This document shows, in pieces, positions 1-7,578 of a DNA stretch of 64,000 nucleotides. The notes beneath the pieces were generated by a model, which saw only the letters and a program-made list of their open reading frames with translations, made no database searches and had not been told where the DNA came from. Within the stretch, counting starts at the first letter, position 1, and each line of letters starts with the position of its first letter. Made by a program: the position numbers and the translations under genes. The DNA comes from Mycolicibacterium tusciae JS617. Its GTDB lineage: Bacteria; Actinomycetota; Actinomycetes; Mycobacteriales; Mycobacteriaceae. The stretch covers positions 310,001-374,000 of the forward strand of contig NZ_KI912270.1 in assembly GCF_000243415.2 (NCBI RefSeq). The letters run 5' to 3'.

Positions 1-35
1 GGCCACCCACTGATCCACCCGATCGCGCAGCTTAG
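1..35 (-). pseudogene. DUF222/13E12 gene, distal fragment cut off by the IS element
   Basis: Read on the minus strand, the first 35 bases encode KLRDRVDQWVA, which matches the part of DUF222 (13E12 repeat family) proteins that follows the KWMKLSR block. The fragment runs off the left edge of the window. Its proximal half lies on the other side of the insertion at 1697-2179. Joining the two at one copy of the 5-bp target duplication gives LSRTK-LRDRV in a single open frame, so the gene was intact before insertion. 13E12-family function is unknown; some members carry a C-terminal HNH nuclease domain, which would lie outside the window. Confidence 0.8.
31..35. repeat. Target-site duplication, left copy (CTTAG)
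   Basis: CTTAG at 31-35 directly abuts the left inverted repeat and recurs at 1697-1701 directly outside the right one. A 5-bp duplication fits the 4-5 bp reported for the IS1380 family. Confidence 0.85.
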
Positions 36-61
36 CCTCGATCCACCGACTGACCTGGTGT
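36..61 (+). repeat. Left terminal inverted repeat of the IS
   Basis: Twenty-six bases beginning CCTCGATCCACC and ending CTGGTGT. They are the exact reverse complement of 1671-1696. The match extends two more bases outward on each side, but those bases are shared with the target duplication. Confidence 0.92.
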
Positions 62-83
62 TTTCTGGGTGTCGGAATGAGGA

Positions 84-151
84 AAGTGCCCTCTGAACTG
101 GGATGATTGTAGTTCTCACACAAACAATCGGGTCAGTTCGGAAAGGCACTT
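84..151 (+). promoter_or_regulatory. Long hairpin covering the transposase ribosome-binding site
   Basis: Bases 84-110 and 124-151 form an imperfect inverted repeat of about 27 bp around a 13-nt loop (AAGTGCC...GATTGT against ACAATC...GGCACTT). The right arm contains GGAAAGG at 140-146, the only purine-rich ribosome site upstream of the GTG at 155, so RNA reading in from outside the element would fold it away. Hairpins that mask the transposase start against read-through are known in IS10 and IS50. Applying that role here is inference from the geometry. Confidence 0.6.
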
Positions 152-154
152 CCA

Positions 155-1561
155 GTGCAAGTTTCGCACAGCTTCGCTTCGCAGTCAGCGGTGTTCGATG
201 ACGATCATCTCGTGTCGTGCGCCGGGCTGGTACCGGTGATGACGTTGGCCCAGCAGACCGGGCTGACTCGGCTTCTCTCGGAGAAGGTCCAGATCGTCGC
301 GCCGCGGATCAAGTCCGGGGCGGCCAACCCGTCTCCGAAACTGGCCACGCTGATCGCGGGCATGTGCGCGGGCGCGGACTGCATCGACGACATCGACCTG
401 GTCCGCAGCGGCGGCATGACGACGCTCTTCGACGGCGTGTACGCACCGTCGACGGTCGGAACGTTGTTGCGAGAGTTCACCTTCGGTCACGCCCGCCAAC
501 TCGAATCGGTACTACGTGACCATCTGGTGGCGCTGTGTGGGAGGGTCGACCTGCTCCCTGATGCCGCCAAGGGGTCGGTGTTCATCGACATCGACTCGCT
601 GCTACGTCCGGTCTACGGGCGCGCCAAACAGGGCGCCTCCTACGGACACACCAAGATCGCCGGCAAGCAGATCCTGCGCAAGGGACTCTCACCGCTGGCC
701 ACCACCATCAGCACCGCGGGGTCGGCACCGGTGATCGCCGGGATGCGGCTACGCGCGGGCAAGACCGCCTCGGCCAAGGGTGCCGGGCGCATGGTCGCCC
801 AAGCCATCAGAACCGCCCGCGCCGCCGGAGCCAGCGGGCAGATCCTGGTGCGCGGCGACTCGGCCTACGGCAACCGGGCGGTGGTGCGGAGCTGCCTGCG
901 CGCGGGCGCCCGGTTCTCGCTGGTGATGATCCGAAACCCCGCCGTGGAACGCGCGCTGGCCGCCATCGACGAGAGCGCCTGGACCCCGGTGTCTTATCCC
1001 GGCGCAGTCCAAGATCCCGATACCGGGGCCTGGATCTCTGATGCCGAAGTCGCCGAAATCCCCTACACCGCTTTTGCATCCACCCCCGATCGAATCACCG
1101 CGCGCCTCATCGTGCGTCGAGTCAAAGACGCCCGGTTTCCCGACGCACTGTTTCCGGTCTGGCGATATCACCCGTTCTTCACCAACACCGACCTGCCCGC
1201 CGATCAGGCCGACATCACCCACCGCCAACACGCGATCATCGAGACCGTGTTCGCCGACCTGATCGACGGACCGCTGGCACACATCCCGTCGGGCCGCTTC
1301 GGGGCGAACTCCGCCTGGATCCTGTGCGCGGCCATCGCCCACAACCTGCTGCGCGCCGCCGGGGTGCTGGCAGGTGAGAACCACGGCCGGGCGCGGGGAT
1401 CCACACTGCGCCGCAAGATCGTCAACATTCCCGCGCGACTCGCCCGTCCGCAACGCCGGCCCATCCTGCACCTACCCACCCACTGGCCCTGGTCTCGGGC
1501 CTGGCTCATGCTGTGGCACAACATCATCGGCCCTAGCCCGCCCAATGCCGCTACTGTCTGA
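155..1561 (+). CDS. IS1380-family DDE transposase
   Basis: This 468-aa DDE transposase catalyses cut-and-paste movement of the surrounding element. The catalytic triad is visible as D145/D147 in FIDIDSLLRPVYG, D235 in VRGDSAYGN, and E363 in HAIIETVFADL, the order and spacing of the IS1380 group. It starts with GTG at 155, three bases after a hairpin that includes its ribosome site. The full-length frame has no internal stop, so it is probably active. It lies on the strand opposite the disrupted DUF222 gene. Family assignment is firm from the motifs; the exact IS name needs a database comparison. Confidence 0.93.
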   Translation: MQVSHSFASQSAVFDDDHLVSCAGLVPVMTLAQQTGLTRLLSEKVQIVAPRIKSGAANPSPKLATLIAGMCAGADCIDDIDLVRSGGMTTLFDGVYAPSTVGTLLREFTFGHARQLESVLRDHLVALCGRVDLLPDAAKGSVFIDIDSLLRPVYGRAKQGASYGHTKIAGKQILRKGLSPLATTISTAGSAPVIAGMRLRAGKTASAKGAGRMVAQAIRTARAAGASGQILVRGDSAYGNRAVVRSCLRAGARFSLVMIRNPAVERALAAIDESAWTPVSYPGAVQDPDTGAWISDAEVAEIPYTAFASTPDRITARLIVRRVKDARFPDALFPVWRYHPFFTNTDLPADQADITHRQHAIIETVFADLIDGPLAHIPSGRFGANSAWILCAAIAHNLLRAAGVLAGENHGRARGSTLRRKIVNIPARLARPQRRPILHLPTHWPWSRAWLMLWHNIIGPSPPNAATV

Positions 1562-1670
1562 CCACCTGGCCGAAAGCCCCCGAACGGAGCGCAGAGGAAA
1601 AGCTGGGCAAACCAGCAGCTACCTCATGCGCACAACCCGACGACCAACGACAGCCCGACCTCACAGCCAC

Positions 1671-1696
1671 ACACCAGGTCAGTCGGTGGATCGAGG
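1671..1696 (-). repeat. Right terminal inverted repeat of the IS
   Basis: Exact reverse complement of the left repeat at 36-61. It contains the TGA (minus strand, 1681-1679) that now terminates the truncated DUF222 frame after KPRSTD. Confidence 0.92.
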
Positions 1697-2179
1697 CTTA
1701 GTGCGCGACAGCTTCATCCACTTCTCACAATGCCGCGCGATGGCCTCATCCAGCTCGGGCATCACCGCGTCCTCGACATTGTCGGTACGCGCGATGATCG
1801 TCGAGACCATCCGCAAATCGATGGTGCCGCGCAAAAACACCTTCGCCACCGTCGGCAACCGGTGGGCCAACGCGCACGCCATCTGCACCTGGGACACCGC
1901 ACGGGAATGGCTGATGTTCTGCACCGCCGACACCTCCGCAGCCACCGCCGCACAGTCATCGACCACATACCAATCCAGATCCCCCAACGCACCCTGACGC
2001 CGCTCATACAACTCCGCCACCGCCAACAACCGCTGCGCGGTCGACATCGATTCATAGCGCGTGGCCTCACCCATCACCTCGATGAGATCCCAATCCCGAT
2101 CGCACTCGAACACATGTTCGACTATGCCACACGGGTGTGACAACACTGGGTCCGACAAATGGTGCTCGCTCCACCGCAT
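1679..2179 (-). pseudogene. DUF222/13E12 repeat protein, N-terminal part truncated by the IS
   Basis: This fragment encodes the start of a 13E12-family protein (EVMGEATR, LLAVAELYERR, DWYVVDDCAAVAAE, RHCEKWMKLSR). It is broken after LSRTK by the IS element; its last native base is near 1697 and residues PRSTD come from the IS end. The start is uncertain. ATG at 2179 is used here because it avoids overlap with the divergent DUF4126 gene at 2190. A longer ATG at 2236 and a shorter GTG at 2113 are also in frame. The product is probably non-functional, since everything distal to the DUF222 core is lost. Confidence 0.82.
1697..1701. repeat. Target-site duplication, right copy (CTTAG)
   Basis: Second copy of CTTAG, directly outside the right inverted repeat. 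Removing the IS and one copy restores the DUF222 reading frame. Confidence 0.85.
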
Positions 2180-2189
2180 ACTGATCTCC

Positions 2190-2783
2190 ATGGAACTGCT
2201 GACCGGATTCGGGTTGGCCACCGCGGCGGGGCTCAACGCCTACATCCCGCTGCTGGCCCTCGGACTGCTATCGCGGTTCACCGATCTGGTCACGCTTCCG
2301 CACGGCTGGACGTGGCTCGAGAACGGCTGGGTGATGGCGATCGTCGCCGTGCTGCTGGTCGTCGAGATCGTCGCCGACAAGGTCCCCGCCCTCGACACCA
2401 TCAACGACGCCATCCAAACCTTCGTCCGGCCGACGGCGGGCGGCATCGTGTTCGGGTCGGGCACCGCCGCGCAGACCAATGCCGTCGCCGATCCGGGCGC
2501 ATTCGCACAATCCGGGCAGTGGATTCCCGTGGCGATCGGCGTCGTTGTCGCCCTGGTGGTGTCGTTGACGAAATCGACCGTGCGTCCTGCCGCCAATATC
2601 GCCACCGCAGGTATGGCCGCGCCGGTGCTGAGCACGGTCGAGGATGGAGTCAGCCTCGGATTGGTGTTCGTGGCGCTTCTGGTACCGGTGCTGGTGTTGG
2701 TTGCCGTCGTCGCTCTTGTCTGGGCCGGGTGGCGCCTGCTGCGCCGACGACGACGAGCGCGAGCCGTTGCGGGCGAAACCTAG
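2190..2783 (+). CDS. DUF4126 integral membrane protein
   Basis: A 197-aa hydrophobic protein beginning [20 protein letters not shown], the glycine- and alanine-rich opening typical of DUF4126 proteins. Four or so membrane segments are apparent: about residues 1-25, 45-65, 105-130 and 155-185, ending in an arginine-rich tail ([11 protein letters not shown]) likely on the cytoplasmic side. Function is unknown for the family. The ATG at 2190 is chosen over the longer frame, which would run into the DUF222 gene region. Its stop overlaps the stop of the convergent glgC by four bases, leaving no room for a terminator between them. Confidence 0.85.
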   Translation: MELLTGFGLATAAGLNAYIPLLALGLLSRFTDLVTLPHGWTWLENGWVMAIVAVLLVVEIVADKVPALDTINDAIQTFVRPTAGGIVFGSGTAAQTNAVADPGAFAQSGQWIPVAIGVVVALVVSLTKSTVRPAANIATAGMAAPVLSTVEDGVSLGLVFVALLVPVLVLVAVVALVWAGWRLLRRRRRARAVAGET

Positions 2784-3994
2784 ATCCAGACGCCTTTACC
2801 AACGGCGACCACACCGCCTGCGCTGATCGCGAAGCGTTCGCGGTCCCTCTCCAGGTCCACGCCAACCATCTCGCCGGGCCCGACGACGACGTTCTTGTCC
2901 AGGATCGCGTGGCGCACGACCGCGCCGCGGCCAACGCGGGCGCCCGGCATGATCACGCTGCCCTCGACAATCGCGCCGTCATCGATCACGACATTGGACG
3001 ACAGGACCGAATTGCGCACGGACGCAGCCGAAATGATGCTGCCCGCGCCGACCACCGATTCCTGGGCCGAGCCGCCGTTGACGAACTTCGCAGGCGCCAG
3101 GTTCGCCGACTCGCCGAGGATCGGCCAGCGCCGGTTGTACAGATTGAACACCGGGTGCACGGACACCAGATCCATGTGGGCGTCGTAGAACGCGTCGAGC
3201 GTTCCGACGTCGCGCCAGTAGCCGTGATCGCGCTCGGTGGAACCGGGGACTTCGTTGTCGTTGAAGTCATACACCGCGGCCATGCCGTCGGCAACGAGGC
3301 GCGGGATGATGTCGCCGCCCATATCGTGATCGGAGTGGTCCTCGTCGGCGTCGGCCTTGATCGCATCGACGAGCACCTTGGTGCTGAAGATGTAGTTGCC
3401 CATCGACGCGAACGTCTGCTCGGGATCGTCGGGCGTGCCGGGCGGGTCGACGGGCTTCTCGATGAACGCGCGGATGCGTCCGGACTCGTCGGAGTCGATG
3501 ACGCCGAACGCACTCGCTTCGGCGCGCGGCACCCGGATACCCGCGACCGTGACACCCGCGCCGCTCTCGATGTGGAACTGGAGCATCTGCTCCGGATCCA
3601 TCCGGTAAATGTGGTCAGCACCGAACACAACGACGTAGTCGGGGTCCTCGTCGTAGACCAGGTTCAGCGACTGCAGGATGGCGTCCGCGGAACCGGTGTA
3701 CCACCGCGGGCCGAGGCGCTGCTGTGCGGGCACCGGCGTGATGTACTCACCGGCAAGCCCCGAAAGCCTCCAGTTCTGCGAGATATGTCGGTCCAGCGAA
3801 TGCGATTTGTATTGCGTCAGAACGCAGATCTTCAAATACCGCGCATTGACCAGATTCGACAGTACGAAGTCGATGAGCCGGTAAGCGCCACCGAAGGGGA
3901 CGGCCGGCTTGGCGCGATCGGCGGTCAATGGATAGAGCCGCTTACCCTCGCCGCCAGCCAGGACGATCCCCAGCACGTGTGGCAATTCCCGCAT
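2780..3994 (-). CDS. glgC: Glucose-1-phosphate adenylyltransferase (ADP-glucose synthase)
   Basis: A 404-aa cytoplasmic enzyme making ADP-glucose from glucose-1-phosphate and ATP. The N-terminus [18 protein letters not shown] is the nucleotide-binding loop, with KPAVPFGG following. [13 protein letters not shown] carries the catalytic aspartate region, and the C-terminal third holds left-handed beta-helix repeats ([20 protein letters not shown]). Length and motifs match mycobacterial GlgC (Rv1213). It is divergent from glgA with a 149-bp shared upstream region, the usual mycobacterial arrangement, so the two are probably co-controlled. ADP-glucose feeds GlgA for maltose-1-phosphate and alpha-glucan synthesis. 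Confidence 0.96.
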   Translation of the reverse strand: MRELPHVLGIVLAGGEGKRLYPLTADRAKPAVPFGGAYRLIDFVLSNLVNARYLKICVLTQYKSHSLDRHISQNWRLSGLAGEYITPVPAQQRLGPRWYTGSADAILQSLNLVYDEDPDYVVVFGADHIYRMDPEQMLQFHIESGAGVTVAGIRVPRAEASAFGVIDSDESGRIRAFIEKPVDPPGTPDDPEQTFASMGNYIFSTKVLVDAIKADADEDHSDHDMGGDIIPRLVADGMAAVYDFNDNEVPGSTERDHGYWRDVGTLDAFYDAHMDLVSVHPVFNLYNRRWPILGESANLAPAKFVNGGSAQESVVGAGSIISAASVRNSVLSSNVVIDDGAIVEGSVIMPGARVGRGAVVRHAILDKNVVVGPGEMVGVDLERDRERFAISAGGVVAVGKGVWI

Positions 3995-4045
3995 GATTCA
4001 AACCTATCCGCACCCGCCAGCCTCGGCTAGGCATTCGTTGGTGTC

Positions 4046-4062
4046 TGTCAAGGTTATTGACA
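4046..4062. promoter_or_regulatory. Symmetric TTGACA dyad between glgC and glgA
   Basis: TGTCAA-GGTTA-TTGACA is a perfect 6-bp dyad with a 5-nt centre. It presents a consensus -35 hexamer on both strands, 82 bp before the glgA start and 52 bp before the glgC start. No convincing -10 box is seen at standard spacing on either side, so it could be a paired -35 element or a repressor site. Confidence 0.4.
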
Positions 4063-4143
4063 CCTATCCCGCATACGAAACAAGGCTGCGGTCGGGAGTT
4101 ACGGCTCTCAATTTCGGCTCCATTTTCCGATACCGTCGTAACC

Positions 4144-5307
4144 ATGCGGGTGGCAATGATGACACGGGAGTATCCACCCGAGGTCTACGGCGGCGCGGGG
4201 GTACACGTCACCGAGCTCGTCGCACAGCTGCGCCACCTGTGCGAGGTCGACGTGCACTGCATGGGTGCACCTCGCGATGGCGCGTTCGTGGCGCAGCCGG
4301 ATCCGGCGTTGCTGGGCGCCAACCCCGCGTTGTCGACGCTGTCGGCAGATCTGAACATGGTCAACACTTCGGGACACGCCACCGTGGTGCATTCGCACAC
4401 CTGGTACGCCGGGCTGGCGGGCCACCTCGCCGGGCTTCTGTATGGGATCCCGCATGTGCTGACCGCGCATTCGCTTGAGCCGATGCGGCCGTGGAAGGCC
4501 GAACAGCTCGGCGGCGGGTACCGCGTCTCGTCCTGGGTGGAGAAGACCGCGGTGGAAGCGGCCGATGCGGTGATCGCCGTCAGCTCGGGTATGCGTGACG
4601 ACGTGTTGAGAACGTATCCGTCGTTGGATCCGAACCGGGTGCATGTGGTGCGCAACGGCATCGACACCGACGTCTGGTATCCGGCCCCGCCGCAGCCCGA
4701 CGAGTCGGTGCTCGCCGAACTCGGCGTCGATATGAGCCGCCCGATCGTCGCTTTCGTCGGGCGGATCACCCGCCAGAAGGGCGTCGGACATCTGATCGCA
4801 GCGGCGCACCGGTTTGCACCCGACATCCAGCTCGTGCTGTGCGCAGGCGCCCCCGATACCCCCGAGATCGCGGCCGAGGTGACGGAGGCCGTTCAGGAGC
4901 TGGCGCGCAGCCGCACGGGCGTGTTCTGGGTTCGCGAGATGCTGCCGATCTCCAAGATTCGCGAAATACTTTCAGCCGCAACTGTTTTTGTATGCCCATC
5001 GGTGTACGAGCCCCTTGGCATCGTCAACTTGGAGGCGATGGCGTGCTCGACGGCGGTGGTGGCGTCCGACGTCGGCGGTATCCCGGAGGTGGTGGCCGAC
5101 GGTCACACCGGGATCTTGGTGCACTACGACGCTGACGACCGGGCGGGCTACGAATCGCGATTGGCCGAGGCGGTCAATGCGGTGGTCGCCGAGCCGCAGC
5201 GCGCCCAGCAGTACGGGCAGGCCGGGCGGCAGCGCTGTATCGAGGAGTTCTCCTGGGCGCACATCGCCGAGCAGACCCTGGAGATCTATCGGAAGGTTGC
5301 TTCCTAG
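4144..5307 (+). CDS. glgA: GT4-family glycogen synthase / alpha-maltose-1-phosphate synthase
   Basis: This 387-aa GT4 glycosyltransferase starts MRVAMMTREYPPEVYGGAG, the GT4 donor-loop opening. The C-terminal donor domain has FVGRITRQKG, the EPLGIVNLEAMA motif with the nucleotide-sugar glutamates, and ASDVGGIPEVV. It is orthologous to Rv1212c, which in mycobacteria uses ADP-glucose and glucose-1-phosphate to make maltose-1-phosphate for the GlgE route (known as GlgM); this is family knowledge. The ATG at 4144 is chosen because the preceding in-frame extension has no family similarity. It pairs with divergent glgC. Confidence 0.94.
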   Translation: MRVAMMTREYPPEVYGGAGVHVTELVAQLRHLCEVDVHCMGAPRDGAFVAQPDPALLGANPALSTLSADLNMVNTSGHATVVHSHTWYAGLAGHLAGLLYGIPHVLTAHSLEPMRPWKAEQLGGGYRVSSWVEKTAVEAADAVIAVSSGMRDDVLRTYPSLDPNRVHVVRNGIDTDVWYPAPPQPDESVLAELGVDMSRPIVAFVGRITRQKGVGHLIAAAHRFAPDIQLVLCAGAPDTPEIAAEVTEAVQELARSRTGVFWVREMLPISKIREILSAATVFVCPSVYEPLGIVNLEAMACSTAVVASDVGGIPEVVADGHTGILVHYDADDRAGYESRLAEAVNAVVAEPQRAQQYGQAGRQRCIEEFSWAHIAEQTLEIYRKVAS

Positions 5308-5334
5308 GCGGGACCCCTCGCGGGCATGCGCCGA

Positions 5335-5502
5335 CTAGCTGGTGACACCCTTGAGTTCGTCGCCTAGCGCGGCCGCCTCATCGGGCGTCAGTTCGACGAC
5401 CAAACGTCCGCCGCCCTCCAGCGGTACCCGCATCACGATGCCTCGCCCCTCCTTTGTTGCTTCCAAGGGACCGTCGCCGGTCCGGGGCTTCATCGCCGCC
5501 AT
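5335..5502 (-). CDS. DUF3117 small conserved protein
   Basis: A 55-aa protein (MAAMKPRTGDGPLEATKEG, then VMRVPLEGGGRLVVELTPDEA) nearly identical in pattern to Rv1211, a protein conserved across actinobacteria with no known function. It is soluble, without signal peptide or membrane segment. ATG at 5502 is preceded by GGAGGGAG at good spacing, which favours it over the ATG six codons upstream. It lies last in the minus-strand run gpgS, DivIVA-like, tag, and converges on glgA with a 27-bp gap. Confidence 0.9.
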   Translation of the reverse strand: MAAMKPRTGDGPLEATKEGRGIVMRVPLEGGGRLVVELTPDEAAALGDELKGVTS

Positions 5503-5627
5503 CGAGTGCTCCCTCCACATGAGCCAGCCCGCACGGTGGGCCTAACGAATTCCCCCTATTGTTCCCTATCCGCGGCTTCGCGTGTGCAAAGACCCGGCGA
5601 TGACCGCCTCGAAGCCCCATCGACGGG

Positions 5628-6209
5628 TCACTGGAATGTCGCTGGCACCCAGCAGTCTGCGGTGTGGTCATCGACCATTCCGGTCGCCTGCATCAAGGCG
5701 TAAGCGGTCGTCGGCCCGACGAATCGGAAGCCTCGCCGCTTCAGTTCTTTGGCCATCGCGGTGGACTCGGGGGTGACCGCCGGGACGTCCGCCATGGCGG
5801 CCGGCCGCGGCCGTGGCGACGGCGCGAACGACCACAACAACTCGGCGAGGTCGGTATCCAGATCGCCGACCGCGCGGGCGTTGGCGATGGTGGCCTCGAT
5901 CTTCGCGCGGTTGCGCACGATGCCGGCGTCGGCCATCAACCTCGTGACGTCACGCTCGCTGTAGCGCGCGACGCGCTCGACATCGAACCGGTGGAACGCG
6001 CGGCGGAAATTCTCTCGCTTGCGCAGGATGATCAGCCACGACAGGCCACTCTGAAACGCCTCGAGGGTGACTCGCTCGAAAAGCGCCTTGGAGTCCCGCA
6101 GCGGCTGGCCCCACTCGGTGTCGTGGTAGTCCCGATACAGAATGAAATCCTCTGGCGACAAGCGTGATTCGTCGATCCACGCACAGCGGATGCGTGCGTC
6201 CGCGGTCAC
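5628..6209 (-). CDS. tag: DNA-3-methyladenine glycosylase I
   Basis: This 193-aa base-excision repair enzyme removes 3-methyladenine from alkylated DNA. The N-terminal RCAWID supplies the zinc cysteine (C9). DYHDTEWGQP has the zinc histidine and the catalytic-region glutamate. EAFQSGLSWLIILRKRENF is the substrate pocket, and DDHTADCW at the C-terminus supplies the remaining His/Cys zinc ligands. This corresponds to Rv1210. The start is GTG at 6209, overlapping the upstream gene's TGA as GTGA, which indicates translational coupling. Confidence 0.93.
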   Translation of the reverse strand: MTADARIRCAWIDESRLSPEDFILYRDYHDTEWGQPLRDSKALFERVTLEAFQSGLSWLIILRKRENFRRAFHRFDVERVARYSERDVTRLMADAGIVRNRAKIEATIANARAVGDLDTDLAELLWSFAPSPRPRPAAMADVPAVTPESTAMAKELKRRGFRFVGPTTAYALMQATGMVDDHTADCWVPATFQ

Positions 6210-6580
6210 TCTTCGGCCTCTGGCTCCGACGAGGGCAACGCGTGCGCACCACCCTCGATGCGGTGCTCGTCGGCATCGTCGTCGTCGATCCCGTGGGCCG
6301 CACGCACCGCGGCCAGTTGCCCGCGCACCAGATCGAGTTCTTGGCCCAGTCGGTCGAGCACCCAGTCCACTTCGCTGATCTTGTAGCCGCGCAGTGCCTG
6401 GCTGAACTTGATGGCGTCGACGTCGGCGCCGGTGACCCCTGAGGCAGGCAGCACGGTGGCGGTCGTATCGCGCGGCAATGGCGGCAACGACTCGCCGCGC
6501 CCGAAGAAGACACTGCCCAGTGCGAACAGCACGATGGCGATCAGAATCAGTACGACCAGATAGAGCAGAACCAGGGTCAC
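6206..6580 (-). CDS. Membrane-anchored DivIVA-domain protein (Rv1209-like)
   Basis: A 124-aa protein with one N-terminal membrane helix (TLVLLYLVVLILIAIVLFAL). It is followed by FGRGESLPPLPRDTTATVLP and a DivIVA-like DNA/coiled-coil motif (VDAIKFSQALRGYKISEVDWVLDRL). The C-terminus is acidic and disordered. It is likely tethered to the inner membrane in a cell-pole or envelope context, though its role is unknown. GTG at 6580 is preferred because the membrane helix begins at once, as in the M. tuberculosis protein; an upstream start at 6610 would add ten residues. It sits between gpgS and tag in a tightly packed operon. Confidence 0.85.
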   Translation of the reverse strand: MTLVLLYLVVLILIAIVLFALGSVFFGRGESLPPLPRDTTATVLPASGVTGADVDAIKFSQALRGYKISEVDWVLDRLGQELDLVRGQLAAVRAAHGIDDDDADEHRIEGGAHALPSSEPEAEE

Positions 6581-6615
6581 GCCCCTGATACTGCCCGATC
6601 GCCCCGACAAGCGAC

Positions 6616-7578
6616 CTAGGAGAGAGGCCGCAGGCTGTTCATCGGCGGCCGGTCGACCGACGACACCTCCGACGTGCGCGGCGTGAAGTCGTCACCGTCG
6701 GCGAAGAACTGTGTCAGGCCGACGCCGGAGTCCGGCACGCCGCACCGAGAGAACAGAGTTGCGATGACCTGGCGACTCATTGCGGCGAGTTCGGTCAGCG
6801 GCCGGTTGCGGTGCTCCCGCACACCAAGGTTGACCTGCGCGATCGCGTCCAGACCGAGGCGGTCGTAGGTGTCGACGAGCAGACCGATCTCGACTCCGTA
6901 CCCGGGCGCGAACGGCACTGATGTCAGCAGTTCGCGAGTGCCTGCGTATTCGCCGCCCAGCGGCTGCAGCAGGCAGGTCAATTCGGGACGCAGCGCGGCA
7001 AGCAGCGGCCTGGCCACCAGTTCGGTGACGCGGCCCCCGCCGTTGGCGTCCTCGCTGCCACTGACCTTCAGCGGCCGTCGGTAGAAGCCCTTGACCAGGT
7101 GCACGCCCTCGGCGGTGAGCAGCGGACCCACCAGTTTGGGCACGAACATGGGGTCGGGATCGATGAGGTCGGAGTCGACGAAGACGATGATGTCGCCGGT
7201 CGCGACTGCCAGTGACCGCCACAAAACCTCGCCCTTGCCCGGCTGCGGTGCCACTTCGGGCAGCGCGACCTCGCGGCTGATCACCCTCGCCCCCGCGGCA
7301 AGCGCGCGGATCTCGGTGTCGTCGGTCGAGCCGGAGTCCAGCACGATCAGCTCGTCCACCAGGCCACCGAGCAGCGGCGTGATGGTCTCCACGACGCTCG
7401 CGACGGTCTCTTCCTCGTTGAGCGCGGGCAGCACCACCGAGATGGTGCGGGATCCCTTGGCGGCCTCGAGTTCAGCGATTGTCCACATCGGCCGGCTCCA
7501 GCTGTTGTCGGCCAGCCAAGGGTGTTCCGCGATTGTCGCGGCGGCCAGCTCCGTTGGCTGATCTATCAGAACAGTCAT
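6616..7578 (-). CDS. gpgS: Glucosyl-3-phosphoglycerate synthase
   Basis: A 320-aa GT81 glycosyltransferase joining glucose from NDP-glucose to 3-phosphoglycerate, the first step of 6-O-methylglucose lipopolysaccharide synthesis. Visible motifs are VVLPALNEEETVASVV (N-terminal nucleotide fold), VLDSGSTDDTE, the metal-binding VFVDSDLIDPDP, and GYGVEIGLLVDTYDRLGLDAI with REHRNRPL near the acceptor site. It corresponds to Rv1208. The ATG at 7578 overlaps the stop of folP2 by four bases. Its place near glgC/glgA groups alpha-glucan and polymethylated glucan genes. Confidence 0.95.
   Translation of the reverse strand: MTVLIDQPTELAAATIAEHPWLADNSWSRPMWTIAELEAAKGSRTISVVLPALNEEETVASVVETITPLLGGLVDELIVLDSGSTDDTEIRALAAGARVISREVALPEVAPQPGKGEVLWRSLAVATGDIIVFVDSDLIDPDPMFVPKLVGPLLTAEGVHLVKGFYRRPLKVSGSEDANGGGRVTELVARPLLAALRPELTCLLQPLGGEYAGTRELLTSVPFAPGYGVEIGLLVDTYDRLGLDAIAQVNLGVREHRNRPLTELAAMSRQVIATLFSRCGVPDSGVGLTQFFADGDDFTPRTSEVSSVDRPPMNSLRPLS

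Larger units (their letters stand above)
36..1696 (+). mobile_element. Complete IS1380-family insertion sequence
   Basis: This 1,661-bp element is bounded by perfect 26-bp inverted repeats (36-61 and 1671-1696) and flanked by a CTTAG duplication. It carries one transposase gene reading rightward. The ends, duplication and uninterrupted transposase together indicate a recent, probably still mobile insertion. It splits a DUF222 gene that reads on the opposite strand; a stop codon formed inside the right repeat (1679-1681) ends the truncated DUF222 frame. Confidence 0.93.

Noticed and set aside
1..2179. Composite transposon or genomic island boundary at the left end
   Set aside because: Only one IS with its own target duplication is seen; flanks belong to the same broken gene, so no larger element is indicated.
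2159..4030. Large plus-strand frame of 623 codons over glgC
   Set aside because: It is antisense to glgC and rich in His/Arg/Asp as expected from reversed GC-rich coding; no recognisable domain.
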